Positions 15,562-23,008 of a DNA stretch of 32,823 nt are shown here, one piece after another. Each line of letters begins with the position of its first letter. Position 1 is the stretch's first letter. The stretch spans positions 1-32,823 of the forward strand of contig CABREP010000022.1 in the NCBI GenBank assembly GCA_902469965.1, in the 5' to 3' direction. Under the pieces are notes generated by a model. That model was not told the origin of the DNA. It did no database searches and saw nothing but the letters and a program-made list of their open reading frames with translations. A program made the translations under genes and the position numbers. The DNA comes from Egerieimonas sp900552095. Its GTDB lineage: Bacteria; Bacillota; Clostridia; Lachnospirales; Lachnospiraceae.

Positions 15562-16311
15562 TTATTTATAATTTACGATCTTTCCAAAATCCGGTTTCAG
15601 AGCAGCTCCGCCTACCAGACCGCCATCGATGTCAGCCTGTGCAAACAGATCCGGTGCTGTAGCTGCATTTACAGATCCGCCGTACTGAATACGGATTGCT
15701 TCTGCAGTCGCTTCATCATAAATCTCAGCGATGCATGCACGAATTCCCTGGCAAACTTCCTGAGCCTGCTCGGTGGTAGCAGTCTTGCCGGTTCCGATTG
15801 CCCAGATGGGCTCGTATGCGATCACAGCAGTCTTAGCCTGATCTGCAGTTACGTTCTGGAATCCAACTTTAACCTGCTGACGGATGAAATCCATCGTTAC
15901 GCCCTGCTCTCTCTGCTCCAGTGTTTCACCACAGCACATGATCGGGGTAATCCCATGCTCGAAAGCTTTCAGAACTTTTTTGTTTACGTCTTCGTTGGTC
16001 TCTCCGAAGTATTCTCTTCTCTCAGAGTGACCCAGAACAACATATTTTACGCCTGCATCTACCAGCATGTTGGGAGAAATTTCTCCGGTATAAGCACCTT
16101 TCTCCTCAAAATACATGTTCTCAGCACCAACCTGAATGTTGGAACCCTTTACAGCCTCTGCAACCGGAATAATGTCAATAGCCGGCACGCAGAATACTAC
16201 ATCAACATCCTCATTTGCTACCAGCGGTTTCAGAGTGTTTACCAGTTCTACAGCCTCACTGGGAGTCATGTTCATTTTCCAGTTACCAGCAACAATTTTT
16301 CTTCTTGCCAT
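15562..16311 (-). CDS. tpiA: Triosephosphate isomerase
   Basis: It interconverts dihydroxyacetone phosphate and glyceraldehyde 3-phosphate. The 249-residue length is standard. The catalytic residues are all visible: Lys12 in GNWKMN, His95 in GHSERR and Glu167 in AYEPIWAIGTG. The phosphate-binding loop GTGKTATTEQAQ and the C-terminal QYGGSVN and GGLVGGAALK motifs are present. The start has GTGAGGAT upstream. It is the third gene of the gap-pgk-tpiA unit and follows pgk after 100 nt that contain stable hairpins. A terminator lies 37 nt downstream. In many Firmicutes gpmI and eno follow directly; here the next genes are the ROK-controlled cluster. Confidence 0.98.
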   Translation of the reverse strand: MARRKIVAGNWKMNMTPSEAVELVNTLKPLVANEDVDVVFCVPAIDIIPVAEAVKGSNIQVGAENMYFEEKGAYTGEISPNMLVDAGVKYVVLGHSERREYFGETNEDVNKKVLKAFEHGITPIMCCGETLEQREQGVTMDFIRQQVKVGFQNVTADQAKTAVIAYEPIWAIGTGKTATTEQAQEVCQGIRACIAEIYDEATAEAIRIQYGGSVNAATAPDLFAQADIDGGLVGGAALKPDFGKIVNYK

Positions 16312-16365
16312 TTTTTTATCCTCACTTTTTATTCATCGAAAATCTCTTCAGATTTCTTAAGGTAT

Positions 16366-16411
16366 CTGCCCGGGCATTCCGGGCAGCATCGCAGATTCCT
16401 TCAGAATCTGC
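16366..16411 (-). other. Two tandem hairpins between pgk and tpiA
   Basis: GCAGATTC/GAATCTGC (16391-16411, loop CTTCA) abuts the pgk stop codon. CTGCCCGG/CCGGGCAG (16366-16386, loop GCATT) follows 4 nt later. A weaker AAATCT/AGATTT stem lies at about 16340-16355. None has a U-tract, so they are probably mRNA stability or processing elements. Confidence 0.6.
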
Positions 16412-17617
16412 TTATTTGTCGTTTGCAGCAGCCACACCGGGAAGCTCTTTTCCTTCCAGGAATTCCAGGGAAGCTCCGCCGCCGGTAGAGATATGGCTCA
16501 TCTTGTCTCCAAATCCCAGCTGATTTACAGCTGCTGCGGAGTCACCGCCGCCGATGATGGTAGTAGCGTCTGTCTCAGCCAGAGCTTTTGCCACTGCAAT
16601 CGTTCCTTTTGCCAGAGTCGGGTTCTCAAATACGCCCATCGGTCCGTTCCATACAACGGTCTTTGCAGATTTTACTGCATCTGCATACAATTCTGCAGTC
16701 TTCGGTCCGATATCCAGGCCTTCCATATCTGCCGGAATTGCATCTACTGCCACTGCAGACACTTCGATCTCAGCGTCAATGGGATTCGGGAAATCAGCTG
16801 CGATGGTAGTGTCCACCGGAAGCAGAAGCTTCTTGCCCAGCTTCTCCGCCTTATCTATCATCTCTTTACAGTAATCGATCTTAGTATCATCTACCAGAGA
16901 TTTTCCAATTTCTTTTCCCTGTGCTTTCAGGAAGGTATAAGCCATTCCACCGCCGATGATCAGAGTATCGCATTTCTCCAGCAGGTTGGAGATTACATTC
17001 AGCTTGTCTGCAACCTTTGCTCCACCCAGGATTGCAACGAAAGGACGCACCGGATTCTCCACTGCATTGCCCAGGAAGTCAATCTCCTTCTGCATCAGAT
17101 ATCCAACCACAGAAGTCTCCACATACTGGGTAACACCCACGTTGGAGCAGTGAGCACGATGCGCTGTTCCAAATGCATCATTTACAAATACTTCGCAGAG
17201 AGAAGCCAGTTCCTTGGAGAATGCTTCTCCATTTTTGGTCTCTTCTGCACGGTAACGGGTATTTTCCAGAAGAACTACCTCTCCGTCTTTCATTGCTTCC
17301 ACAGCAGCCTTCGCATTCGGTCCTACTACTTCCGGATCAGCTGCAAATTTTACTTCCTGACCCAGCAGTTCAGACAGACGTACAGCTACCGGCGCCAGAG
17401 ACAGTTCCGGCTTCGGCTCTCCCTTGGGTTTGCCCAGATGGGAACACAGAATCACCTTTCCGCCGTCAGCGATCAGCTTTTTAATCGTGGGCAGAGCAGC
17501 AACCAGACGGTTCTCGTCTGTGATCCTGCCTTCCTTCAGAGGAACGTTAAAGTCGCATCTTACCAGGACTTTTTTGCCCTTTACATTGATATCATCAACA
17601 GATTTTTTGTTCAGCAT
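16412..17617 (-). CDS. pgk: Phosphoglycerate kinase
   Basis: It transfers phosphate from 1,3-bisphosphoglycerate to ADP, the first ATP-forming step of glycolysis. From MLNKKSVDDINVKGKKVLVR (AAGGAGG 8 nt upstream) it has 401 residues, the normal length; an in-frame ATG at 17677 lacks a good site. Family motifs are VRCDFNVPLKEG near 19-30, LCSHLGKPKGEPKPELSL near 60, ENTRYRAEETKN, NDAFGTAHRAHCS, the hinge region AILGGAKVADK, and nucleotide-binding NGPMGVFENP and GGGDSAAA near the C-terminus. It follows gap after 123 nt holding a terminator-like hairpin and no obvious promoter, so its transcription probably depends on read-through from gap. Confidence 0.98.
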   Translation of the reverse strand: MLNKKSVDDINVKGKKVLVRCDFNVPLKEGRITDENRLVAALPTIKKLIADGGKVILCSHLGKPKGEPKPELSLAPVAVRLSELLGQEVKFAADPEVVGPNAKAAVEAMKDGEVVLLENTRYRAEETKNGEAFSKELASLCEVFVNDAFGTAHRAHCSNVGVTQYVETSVVGYLMQKEIDFLGNAVENPVRPFVAILGGAKVADKLNVISNLLEKCDTLIIGGGMAYTFLKAQGKEIGKSLVDDTKIDYCKEMIDKAEKLGKKLLLPVDTTIAADFPNPIDAEIEVSAVAVDAIPADMEGLDIGPKTAELYADAVKSAKTVVWNGPMGVFENPTLAKGTIAVAKALAETDATTIIGGGDSAAAVNQLGFGDKMSHISTGGGASLEFLEGKELPGVAAANDK

Positions 17618-17683
17618 GATATATGCCTCCTTGTTTTCAATGTGCGCCCGCAGAGGAAACGGAATCTTCCCGTGCAAGCAAAA

Positions 17684-17708
17684 GAGCCCGGTCCAAATGA
17701 CCGGACCC
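17684..17708 (-). terminator. Attenuating terminator between gap and pgk
   Basis: A 10-bp stem (GGGTCCGGTC with GACCGGGCTC in the minus-strand RNA, including two G-U pairs) has a 5-nt loop and a TTTT tract. It lies 32 nt after the gap stop codon. Because pgk has no clear promoter, it likely makes gap mRNA more abundant than pgk-tpiA mRNA. Confidence 0.65.
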
Positions 17709-17740
17709 TTGTTAGGTCTTTGTTACCCTTACTGTCTGAA

Positions 17741-18754
17741 TTATGCTAACTCAGAGAAGTATTTGATGGTACGAACCATCTGGCTTACGTAAGAGTTCTC
17801 ATTGTCGTACCAGGATACAACCTGAACCTCAGAAGTTCCGTTGTCCAGCGGCAGAACCATAGTCTGAGTAGCATCGAACAGAGAACCATATCTCATACCA
17901 ACGATATCGCTGGATACGATCTCATCGGTGTTGTAACCGAAGGACTCGGTAGCTGCTGCCTTCATAGCTGCGTTGATCTCGTCAACGGTTACAGCCTTGT
18001 CAACAACTGCAGTCAGGATGGTGGTGGAACCGGTGGGAGTCGGGATACGCTGAGCAGCGCCGATCAGTTTGCCGTTCAGTTCCGGAATAACCAGACCGAT
18101 TGCTTTAGCAGCACCGGTGCTGTTCGGAACGATATTAACAGCAGCTGCACGGGATCTTCTCAGATCGCCTTTTCTCTGCGGTCCGTCCAGGATCATCTGA
18201 TCTCCGGTGTAAGCGTGGATTGTGCACATGATACCGGATTTGATCGGAGCCAGGTCGTTCAGAGCTTTTGCCATCGGAGCCAGGCAGTTGGTGGTACAGG
18301 AAGCTGCGGAAATTACAGTATCTTCCGGTTTCAGAGTCTCATGGTTTACATTGTAAACGATGGTGGGAAGGTCATTTCCAGCCGGAGCGGAGATAACAAC
18401 CTTACGAGCACCTGCTTTAATATGAGCAGAAGCTTTCTCTTTGGAGGTGTAGAATCCAGTACACTCCAGAACTACGTCTACGCCGATCTCTCCCCAGGGA
18501 AGCTCCTCAGCGTTAGCTTTTGCATAAATTTTGATTTCTTTTCCATCTACAGTGATAGAATCCTCACCAGCTACTACAGTGTCAGCCAGTGCATATTTAC
18601 CCTGAGAAGAATCGTATTTCAGTAAGTGAGCCAGCATCTTCGGAGAGGTCAGGTCGTTGATTGCTACAACTTCATATCCCTCTGCGCCAAACATCTGTCT
18701 GAATGCCAGACGACCAATACGTCCAAAACCATTGATTGCTACTTTTACTGCCAT
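17741..18754 (-). CDS. gap: Glyceraldehyde-3-phosphate dehydrogenase, type I
   Basis: It oxidises glyceraldehyde 3-phosphate to 1,3-bisphosphoglycerate with NAD and phosphate. The start MAVKVAING at 18754 has AGGAGG 10 nt upstream, whereas the ATG at 18763 is only 1 nt from it. The 337-residue protein has the fold INGFGRIGRLAFRQ at the N-terminus, Asp34 in AINDLT as an NAD-preference residue, catalytic Cys153 in ASCTTNCLAP, and RRSRAAAVNIVPNSTGAAKA and SWYDNENSYVSQM near the end. It opens the glycolytic unit with its own promoter and a hairpin right at the mRNA 5' end. No cggR-type repressor gene precedes it, unlike in Bacillus; a PHP phosphatase lies upstream instead. Confidence 0.98.
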   Translation of the reverse strand: MAVKVAINGFGRIGRLAFRQMFGAEGYEVVAINDLTSPKMLAHLLKYDSSQGKYALADTVVAGEDSITVDGKEIKIYAKANAEELPWGEIGVDVVLECTGFYTSKEKASAHIKAGARKVVISAPAGNDLPTIVYNVNHETLKPEDTVISAASCTTNCLAPMAKALNDLAPIKSGIMCTIHAYTGDQMILDGPQRKGDLRRSRAAAVNIVPNSTGAAKAIGLVIPELNGKLIGAAQRIPTPTGSTTILTAVVDKAVTVDEINAAMKAAATESFGYNTDEIVSSDIVGMRYGSLFDATQTMVLPLDNGTSEVQVVSWYDNENSYVSQMVRTIKYFSELA

Positions 18755-18792
18755 GATAATCATTCCTCCTAAAAGTGATTTGATTGATTATG

Positions 18793-18819
18793 GTGAGATT
18801 CACAGATTCAGAACCTCAC
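18793..18819 (-). other. 5'-terminal leader hairpin of the gap mRNA
   Basis: GTGAGGTTC pairs with GAATCTCAC (9 bp, one G-U) around a 9-nt loop. The predicted transcription start is near 18822, so the hairpin begins within a few nucleotides of the 5' end. Stems in that position commonly shield mRNA from 5'-dependent decay, for instance by RNase Y, which is encoded in this window. Confidence 0.55.
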
Positions 18820-18828
18820 TTCTTAAGT

Positions 18829-18857
18829 ATTGTACCTAATTCAGGCCAAAAATTCAA
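18829..18857 (-). promoter_or_regulatory. Promoter of gap-pgk-tpiA
   Basis: TTGAAT (18857-18852), a 17-bp spacer and TACAAT (18834-18829) on the minus strand, about 75 nt before the gap start. Confidence 0.7.
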
Positions 18858-18867
18858 GCACTAAATC

Positions 18868-18889
18868 AAAAAAACAGGCGAAAGACCGC
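18868..18889 (-). terminator. Weak terminator candidate after the PHP phosphatase gene
   Basis: A short stem (GCG with CGC around GTCTTT) is followed after two or three bases by seven U residues on the minus strand, just past the stop codon. The stem is too short to be confident. Confidence 0.3.
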
Positions 18890-18894
18890 AAAGT

Positions 18895-19692
18895 TTATGG
18901 AATCTTTAGGAAAACCGGCTTTTTCCTGCGAAATTCCGTATAATAATGAAAGCCGCACGCCTTCAGAAGCTCTGCCGCCGTGTCAAAACGGTACCCCACA
19001 TACTCCGGCACATGGGCGTCAGATCCTACCGTAATGATCTCGCCGCCCAGTTCTCTGTACCGTGCAAGCACATCCGGATGGGGATTGGGATAACCGAGAC
19101 CATATTTCAGACCGCCTGTATTTAATTCCAGCCCGATCTGGCGCTCGATCAGTTCCTTTAAAACCGCATCGATCTCATCCGCAAAATCCCGGTAGGAATA
19201 TTCCTCTCCTTTATGCAGCCCGTAACGGACAACATAATCCAGGTGCCCCAGGGTGTGAATTCCCCTGCATACTTTCAGATTTTCCAAAGTGGCACGAAAA
19301 TATTCCCCATACGTACGCCGATCCCCCCATTCCCGGAAAAGTTCTCCCGCGTAGGGATCCTTTCCGTGAAGGAGGTGCATGGAACCGATAACAAAATCAA
19401 AAGGATATGCTTCTGTATAAGAAGCGATCCTTTCCGGAAGATGCAGCTGAAGTCCCAGCTCCACTCCCAGCCGCAGATCGATCTGATCCCGGTATCTTTC
19501 CCGGAGAAATTCAAGCCGTTCCACATAAGCCGGCGTATCCAGGCAGAATTCTCCTCCCGGGAAATCCATATCCATATGATCTGTAATACACACGGAACGC
19601 ATTCCCAGGGAAATTGCTTTCTCAATCTGCCGCTCGGCCGGAGTATCGCTGTCTGTGGAAAAAGCAGTGTGCAGATGGCTGTCCGAAATCAT
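18895..19692 (-). CDS. PHP-domain histidinol-phosphatase-like protein
   Basis: The 265-residue protein belongs to the PHP phosphoesterases, most like the HisJ/HisK histidinol-phosphatases that carry out the last-but-one step group of histidine synthesis. Metal-binding motifs are visible: DSHLHTAFSTDSD at the N-terminus, CITDHMDMDFP near 35, GSMHLLHGKDPY near 107, LGHLDYVVRYG near 150, and GSDAHVPEYVGYRF near 220. Its ATG overlaps the mnmA stop as ATGA, so it is translationally coupled to the end of that gene. No other his genes are in the window, so a different phosphoester substrate is possible. Because mnmA is frameshifted upstream, coupled translation of this gene may be altered in this strain if the shift is real. 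Confidence 0.85.
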   Translation of the reverse strand: MISDSHLHTAFSTDSDTPAERQIEKAISLGMRSVCITDHMDMDFPGGEFCLDTPAYVERLEFLRERYRDQIDLRLGVELGLQLHLPERIASYTEAYPFDFVIGSMHLLHGKDPYAGELFREWGDRRTYGEYFRATLENLKVCRGIHTLGHLDYVVRYGLHKGEEYSYRDFADEIDAVLKELIERQIGLELNTGGLKYGLGYPNPHPDVLARYRELGGEIITVGSDAHVPEYVGYRFDTAAELLKACGFHYYTEFRRKKPVFLKIP

Positions 19693-20734
19693 AGAATCGT
19701 TCCCCCTCCCGCCACATAACCGTCCGCTGTGTAAAATACAAAAGCCTGTCCCGGTGTAATAGCTCTCTGCGGTTGCTCGAAAACCGCCGTCAGTTCATCT
19801 TCCCCCGTCCGCCTGATCCGGCAGGCACTTCCCCGGTGGTTATAACGGATCTTCCCCACCGCTTCCATCTCCTTCTCCAGATCGGGAACCGCCATAAAAT
19901 TAATATGATCCGCCCGCACTTCCCTGCGGAACAGCTCTTCATTTTCTCCTACCACAATCTGACTTTTTTCCGGTAAGATACCGGTCACAAAAACCCGATG
20001 CCCCATAGGAAGCTCAAGTCCCCGCCGCTGTCCGATGGTGTAACAGGCAATTCCTTTGTGTTTCCCCAGGATTTTTCCATCCGCAGTCACAAAATCTCCG
20101 GGCGTCAGCCCGCCGCCTCCGTTTCTTCTCAGAAACCCTACATAGTCATCATCCGGAATAAAACAGATTTCCTGGCTGTCCGGCTTTTCCGCCACCGGAA
20201 TTCCCTTTTCCCGGGCGATCGCCCGGATCTGATCTTTCTCATAGATCCCCACTGGCATAAGCGTGCGGGACAACTGTTCCTGTGTCAGCCCATATAGCGC
20301 ATACGTCTGATCTTTCGCCGCAGTAGCCGAGGTGCGCAGGGCATACCGCCCATTTTCCAGCCGGGCAATCCTGGCATAATGTCCGGTAGCCAGATAATCG
20401 GCTCCCTGGCTGCGGGCATAGGAATAAAGCGCTTCCCATTTTACTTTCTGTTGCAGATCACACAGGGATTCGGAGTCTTCCCCTGGCGGTACGCTTCCAT
20501 AAAAGGATCCACCACGGCACACTTAAACTTTTCCCGAAAATCCACTACCTGATGAGAAATCCCCAGATATTCCGCCACTTTCCCGGCATCTTTGGCCAGT
20601 TCCGAGCAGTCCTCTCCTTCTTCTCTCCAGGTTTCCATCGTAACTCCCAAAACCTCATAACCCGCTTCTTTTAAAAGGCAGGCTGCCACAGAGGAATCTA
20701 CTCCGCCGGACAGCCCGATCACAACCTTCTTCAT
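19689..20734 (-). pseudogene. mnmA: tRNA 2-thiouridylase MnmA, interrupted by a one-base frameshift
   Basis: MnmA thiolates U34 of Lys, Glu and Gln tRNAs. The N-terminal piece (MKKVVIGLSGGVDSSVAACL onward) has the PP-loop SGGVDSS (9-15) and runs to CVICNRK, where it stops at 20441. The family continues with VKWEALYSYARSQGADYLATGHYARI, which is found intact in the next frame down to 19689, including the second catalytic Cys in SQEICFIPDDDY. Coding-strand AGAAAGTAAAATGG would restore the frame with one more A in its AAA run (20445-20447 on the plus strand). The combined length would be about 348 residues, as expected. The first nucleophile Cys94 is just before the break. The gene starts 1 nt after the nifU stop and ends overlapping the next gene. 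It may be a real mutation or a homopolymer sequencing error. Confidence 0.92.
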
Positions 20735-20735
20735 C

Positions 20736-21179
20736 TTAATATTCTTCCTCTTCGTCTTCTTCACCCTCGTGGATGTCTGACTTGGGTTTCTGCAGCCCCT
20801 CAATTTTAATGCCGTTCTTTTCCGCATAATCCCAGAGAGCTGCATGGATCGCCTCTTCTGCCAGAAGAGAACAGTGTACCTTTACTGCCGGAAGTCCATC
20901 CAGCGCTTCCATAACCGCCTTATTCGTCACCTGCAACGCCTCCTGTACGGTCTTTCCCTTCACCAGTTCTGTCGCCATACTGCTGGTGGCAACTGCCGCG
21001 CCGCAGCCAAAGGTCTTAAACTTACAGTCCTGTATCACTCCGTTCTCATCAATATCCAGATACATACGCATAATATCGCCGCATTTGGCATTTCCCACCG
21101 TACCTACGCCGCTGGCATTCTCAATTTCTCCCACATTTCTCGGATGCTCAAAATGATCCATTACTTTTTCACTGTACAT
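20736..21179 (-). CDS. nifU: Fe-S cluster assembly scaffold, NifU/IscU type
   Basis: The 147-residue scaffold builds Fe-S clusters from sulfur delivered by the cysteine desulfurase. Starting at MYSEKVMDHFEHPRNVG (AAGGAG 10 nt upstream), it carries the three cluster ligands Cys33 (NAKCGD), Cys59 (FGCGAA) and Cys103 (VHCSLLAEEA), plus Asp35. It is an IscU-like single-domain form; the NifU ferredoxin and C-terminal domains are absent. The C-terminus is unusually acidic (EGEEDEEEEY). It lies 39 nt after nifS, and mnmA begins 1 nt past its stop, so the four genes iscR-nifS-nifU-mnmA form one unit linking cluster assembly with tRNA thiolation. Confidence 0.95.
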   Translation of the reverse strand: MYSEKVMDHFEHPRNVGEIENASGVGTVGNAKCGDIMRMYLDIDENGVIQDCKFKTFGCGAAVATSSMATELVKGKTVQEALQVTNKAVMEALDGLPAVKVHCSLLAEEAIHAALWDYAEKNGIKIEGLQKPKSDIHEGEEDEEEEY

Positions 21180-21218
21180 TCGCTTTTTCTCCTTTACTCT
21201 GTCCAACTAATAAGAAAT

Positions 21219-22406
21219 TTATTTCTGCTTTTTGATAAAATCTTCATAAAGAGGGGACATGCTCCGCATCCGCTCCACGATCTCCTTAATCTTATCTACG
21301 GTATAATCCACCTCTTCCAGTGTGGTTTCCTCACCCAGCGTCAGTCTCAGCGATCCATGCGCGATCTCATGGGGAAGGCCAATCGCCAGCAATACATGAG
21401 AAGGATCCAGGGATCCCGATGTACAGGCAGAGCCGCTGGAAGCACAGATCCCGGCCATATCCAGAAGAATCAGAAGGGATTCTCCTTCCACAAACCTGAA
21501 ACACACATTCACGTTGTTGGGAAGGCGTTTCTCCGGATGACCGTTCAGACGGCTGTAGGGAACTTCTGCAAGAATTCTCCTGATCATATGATCTCTCAGG
21601 GAAATCTCTTTCTCTGCCCGTTCTTTCATCGTTTCCGCCGCCCGCTTTGCAGCCGCACCATAACCTACGATTCCCGGAACATTTTCTGTGCCCGCCCGGC
21701 GCTTTCTCTCCTGAGCGCCTCCGTGGATAAAGGAACGTAGCTTTAATCCTTTCCGGATATACAGAAAACCAATTCCCTTCGGCCCGTTAATTTTGTGGGC
21801 GCTGGAACTGAGCATGTCAATTCCCATTTCTTTCACATCGATGGGTACCTGTCCGAAAGCCTGCACCGCATCTGTATGAAAGAGAATGCCGTGTTCCCGG
21901 GCAATGGCTCCAATCTCCCGGATCGGCTGAATCGTTCCAATTTCATTGTTGGCAAACATCACAGAAATCAAAATGGTCTCCGGCGTGATCGCCGCTTCCA
22001 GATCTTCCAGTTTCACCACACCATTTTCATCCACATCCAGATACGTGATCTTTGCCCCCCTCTGTTTCTCCAGATATTCGCAGGTATGCAGGATCGCATG
22101 ATGTTCGATCTTCGTTGTAATGATGTGATTTCCCTTATCCCGGTAAGCTTCAAAAGCCGCTTTCAGCGCCCAGTTATCTGCCTCTGTCCCTCCGGCTGTA
22201 AAATAGATATCTTTCGCTTCCGCATTCAGGACTGCAGCAATCTGAGCCCTGGCGCGGTCTGTGCCCTCTCTGCTTTCCCCGGCCAGCGCGTAAATGCTGG
22301 ACGGATTTCCATAATGTTCTGAAAAGTAAGGAAGCATTGCTTCCACTACTTCAGGAGCTGTCCTCGTAGTTGCCGCATTATCCAAGTAGATCACTTTTTT
22401 TTCCAT
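21219..22406 (-). CDS. nifS: Cysteine desulfurase, NifS/IscS type
   Basis: This PLP enzyme removes sulfur from cysteine as a persulfide for Fe-S clusters and tRNA thiolation. The 395-residue length is normal. Visible residues are the N-terminal YLDNAATT, His103/104 of KIEHHAIL, Asp179 in HTDAVQ, the PLP lysine Lys205 in SSSAHKINGPKG, and the persulfide-carrying Cys326 in SSGSACTSGSLDPSHVL, which marks the group I (NifS/IscS) form with its long mobile loop. GGAGA lies just before the start. It follows iscR after 12 nt. Sulfur would pass both to NifU and, if functional, to MnmA encoded downstream. Confidence 0.96.
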   Translation of the reverse strand: MEKKVIYLDNAATTRTAPEVVEAMLPYFSEHYGNPSSIYALAGESREGTDRARAQIAAVLNAEAKDIYFTAGGTEADNWALKAAFEAYRDKGNHIITTKIEHHAILHTCEYLEKQRGAKITYLDVDENGVVKLEDLEAAITPETILISVMFANNEIGTIQPIREIGAIAREHGILFHTDAVQAFGQVPIDVKEMGIDMLSSSAHKINGPKGIGFLYIRKGLKLRSFIHGGAQERKRRAGTENVPGIVGYGAAAKRAAETMKERAEKEISLRDHMIRRILAEVPYSRLNGHPEKRLPNNVNVCFRFVEGESLLILLDMAGICASSGSACTSGSLDPSHVLLAIGLPHEIAHGSLRLTLGEETTLEEVDYTVDKIKEIVERMRSMSPLYEDFIKKQK

Positions 22407-22418
22407 ATCTCCACTCTC

Positions 22419-22880
22419 CTAATTTTCACATATCTGGGCAGGAATCTGCCCCTTTTCCTTCTGCAGCCGGCGGCTCTCCTCCACCAGATGTTCCAGCATC
22501 ATCGTGTCCACCGCCTGCGTTATACTGTCATTGATTCTTTTCCACACGAATCTGGTAACACAAAGATCAGCGCCCTGACATCCGCTTCCGCCCTCATTTC
22601 CGGGACAGGTAACCGCATCAAGACTCCCCTCCAGCGCCCGCAGAATATCCCCCACCGAAATCTCTGATGCCTCTCTGGCCAGATGGTATCCGCCTCCGGC
22701 TCCCCGCACGCTGGTCACCAGTCCTTCTTTTTTCAGAAGCCGCATCAGCTGTTCCAGATAACCCATGGAAATATTCTGTCGTTCCGCAATACTCTGCAGG
22801 GATACCGCCTCCTCCTCATTATGAAGAGCCAGATCCAGCAAAGCCCGCAGCCCATATCTTCCTTTTGTGGATAGTTTCAT
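22419..22880 (-). CDS. iscR: Rrf2-family Fe-S regulator, IscR-like
   Basis: IscR-type repressors sense Fe-S status and control cluster assembly genes. From MKLSTKGRYGLRALLDLALH (AGGTGA 6-7 nt upstream; a start 9 nt earlier is less good) it has 153 residues, with the winged helix around 5-60 (SLQSIAERQNISMGYLEQLM, then SVRGAGGGYHLARE). Three Cys at 92, 101 and 107 in the TCPGNEGGSGCQGADLC stretch are the usual cluster ligands. It heads the nifS-nifU-mnmA unit. An imperfect palindrome CCGAGTA-AAA-TACTAGG lies just after the transcription start and is a candidate self-operator. Some Rrf2 relatives in Firmicutes (CymR) control cysteine metabolism, but the three Cys and the location favour IscR. 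Confidence 0.9.
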   Translation of the reverse strand: MKLSTKGRYGLRALLDLALHNEEEAVSLQSIAERQNISMGYLEQLMRLLKKEGLVTSVRGAGGGYHLAREASEISVGDILRALEGSLDAVTCPGNEGGSGCQGADLCVTRFVWKRINDSITQAVDTMMLEHLVEESRRLQKEKGQIPAQICEN

Positions 22881-22902
22881 AAAAATCACCTGTTTCTTAA
22901 TT

Positions 22903-22919
22903 CCTAGTATTTTACTCGG
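22903..22919. promoter_or_regulatory. Candidate IscR operator
   Basis: CCTAGTA-TTT-TACTCGG is an inverted repeat with one mismatch in seven, located about 6-22 bp after the expected start of the iscR transcript. Flanks are A/T-rich. It suggests autoregulation by the Rrf2 protein. Confidence 0.5.
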
Positions 22920-22931
22920 ATTTCAATTGTT

Positions 22932-22960
22932 ACTATAACATCCACTCCCTGTTCTGTCAA
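22932..22960 (-). promoter_or_regulatory. Promoter of iscR-nifS-nifU-mnmA
   Basis: Consensus TTGACA (22960-22955), a 17-bp spacer and TATAGT (22937-22932) on the minus strand. Confidence 0.8.
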
Positions 22961-23008
22961 GCCCCGTCCGAAAATATATATAGTTAAAACCATTCTCTGG
23001 AGTAACCT

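Noticed and set aside
16493..17749. Long open frame opposite pgk (418 codons, plus strand)
   Set aside because: Antisense shadow of phosphoglycerate kinase with biased composition and no recognisable domain.
20441..20450. Programmed ribosomal frameshifting in mnmA
   Set aside because: The AGAAAG context is only weakly slippery, no downstream pseudoknot was evident, and MnmA is not known to use it; a mutation or read error is simpler.
20441..20845. Reading the two mnmA pieces as separate functional genes
   Set aside because: The second piece has no start of its own before VKWEALYSY, and the two join into one family-length protein after a one-base correction.
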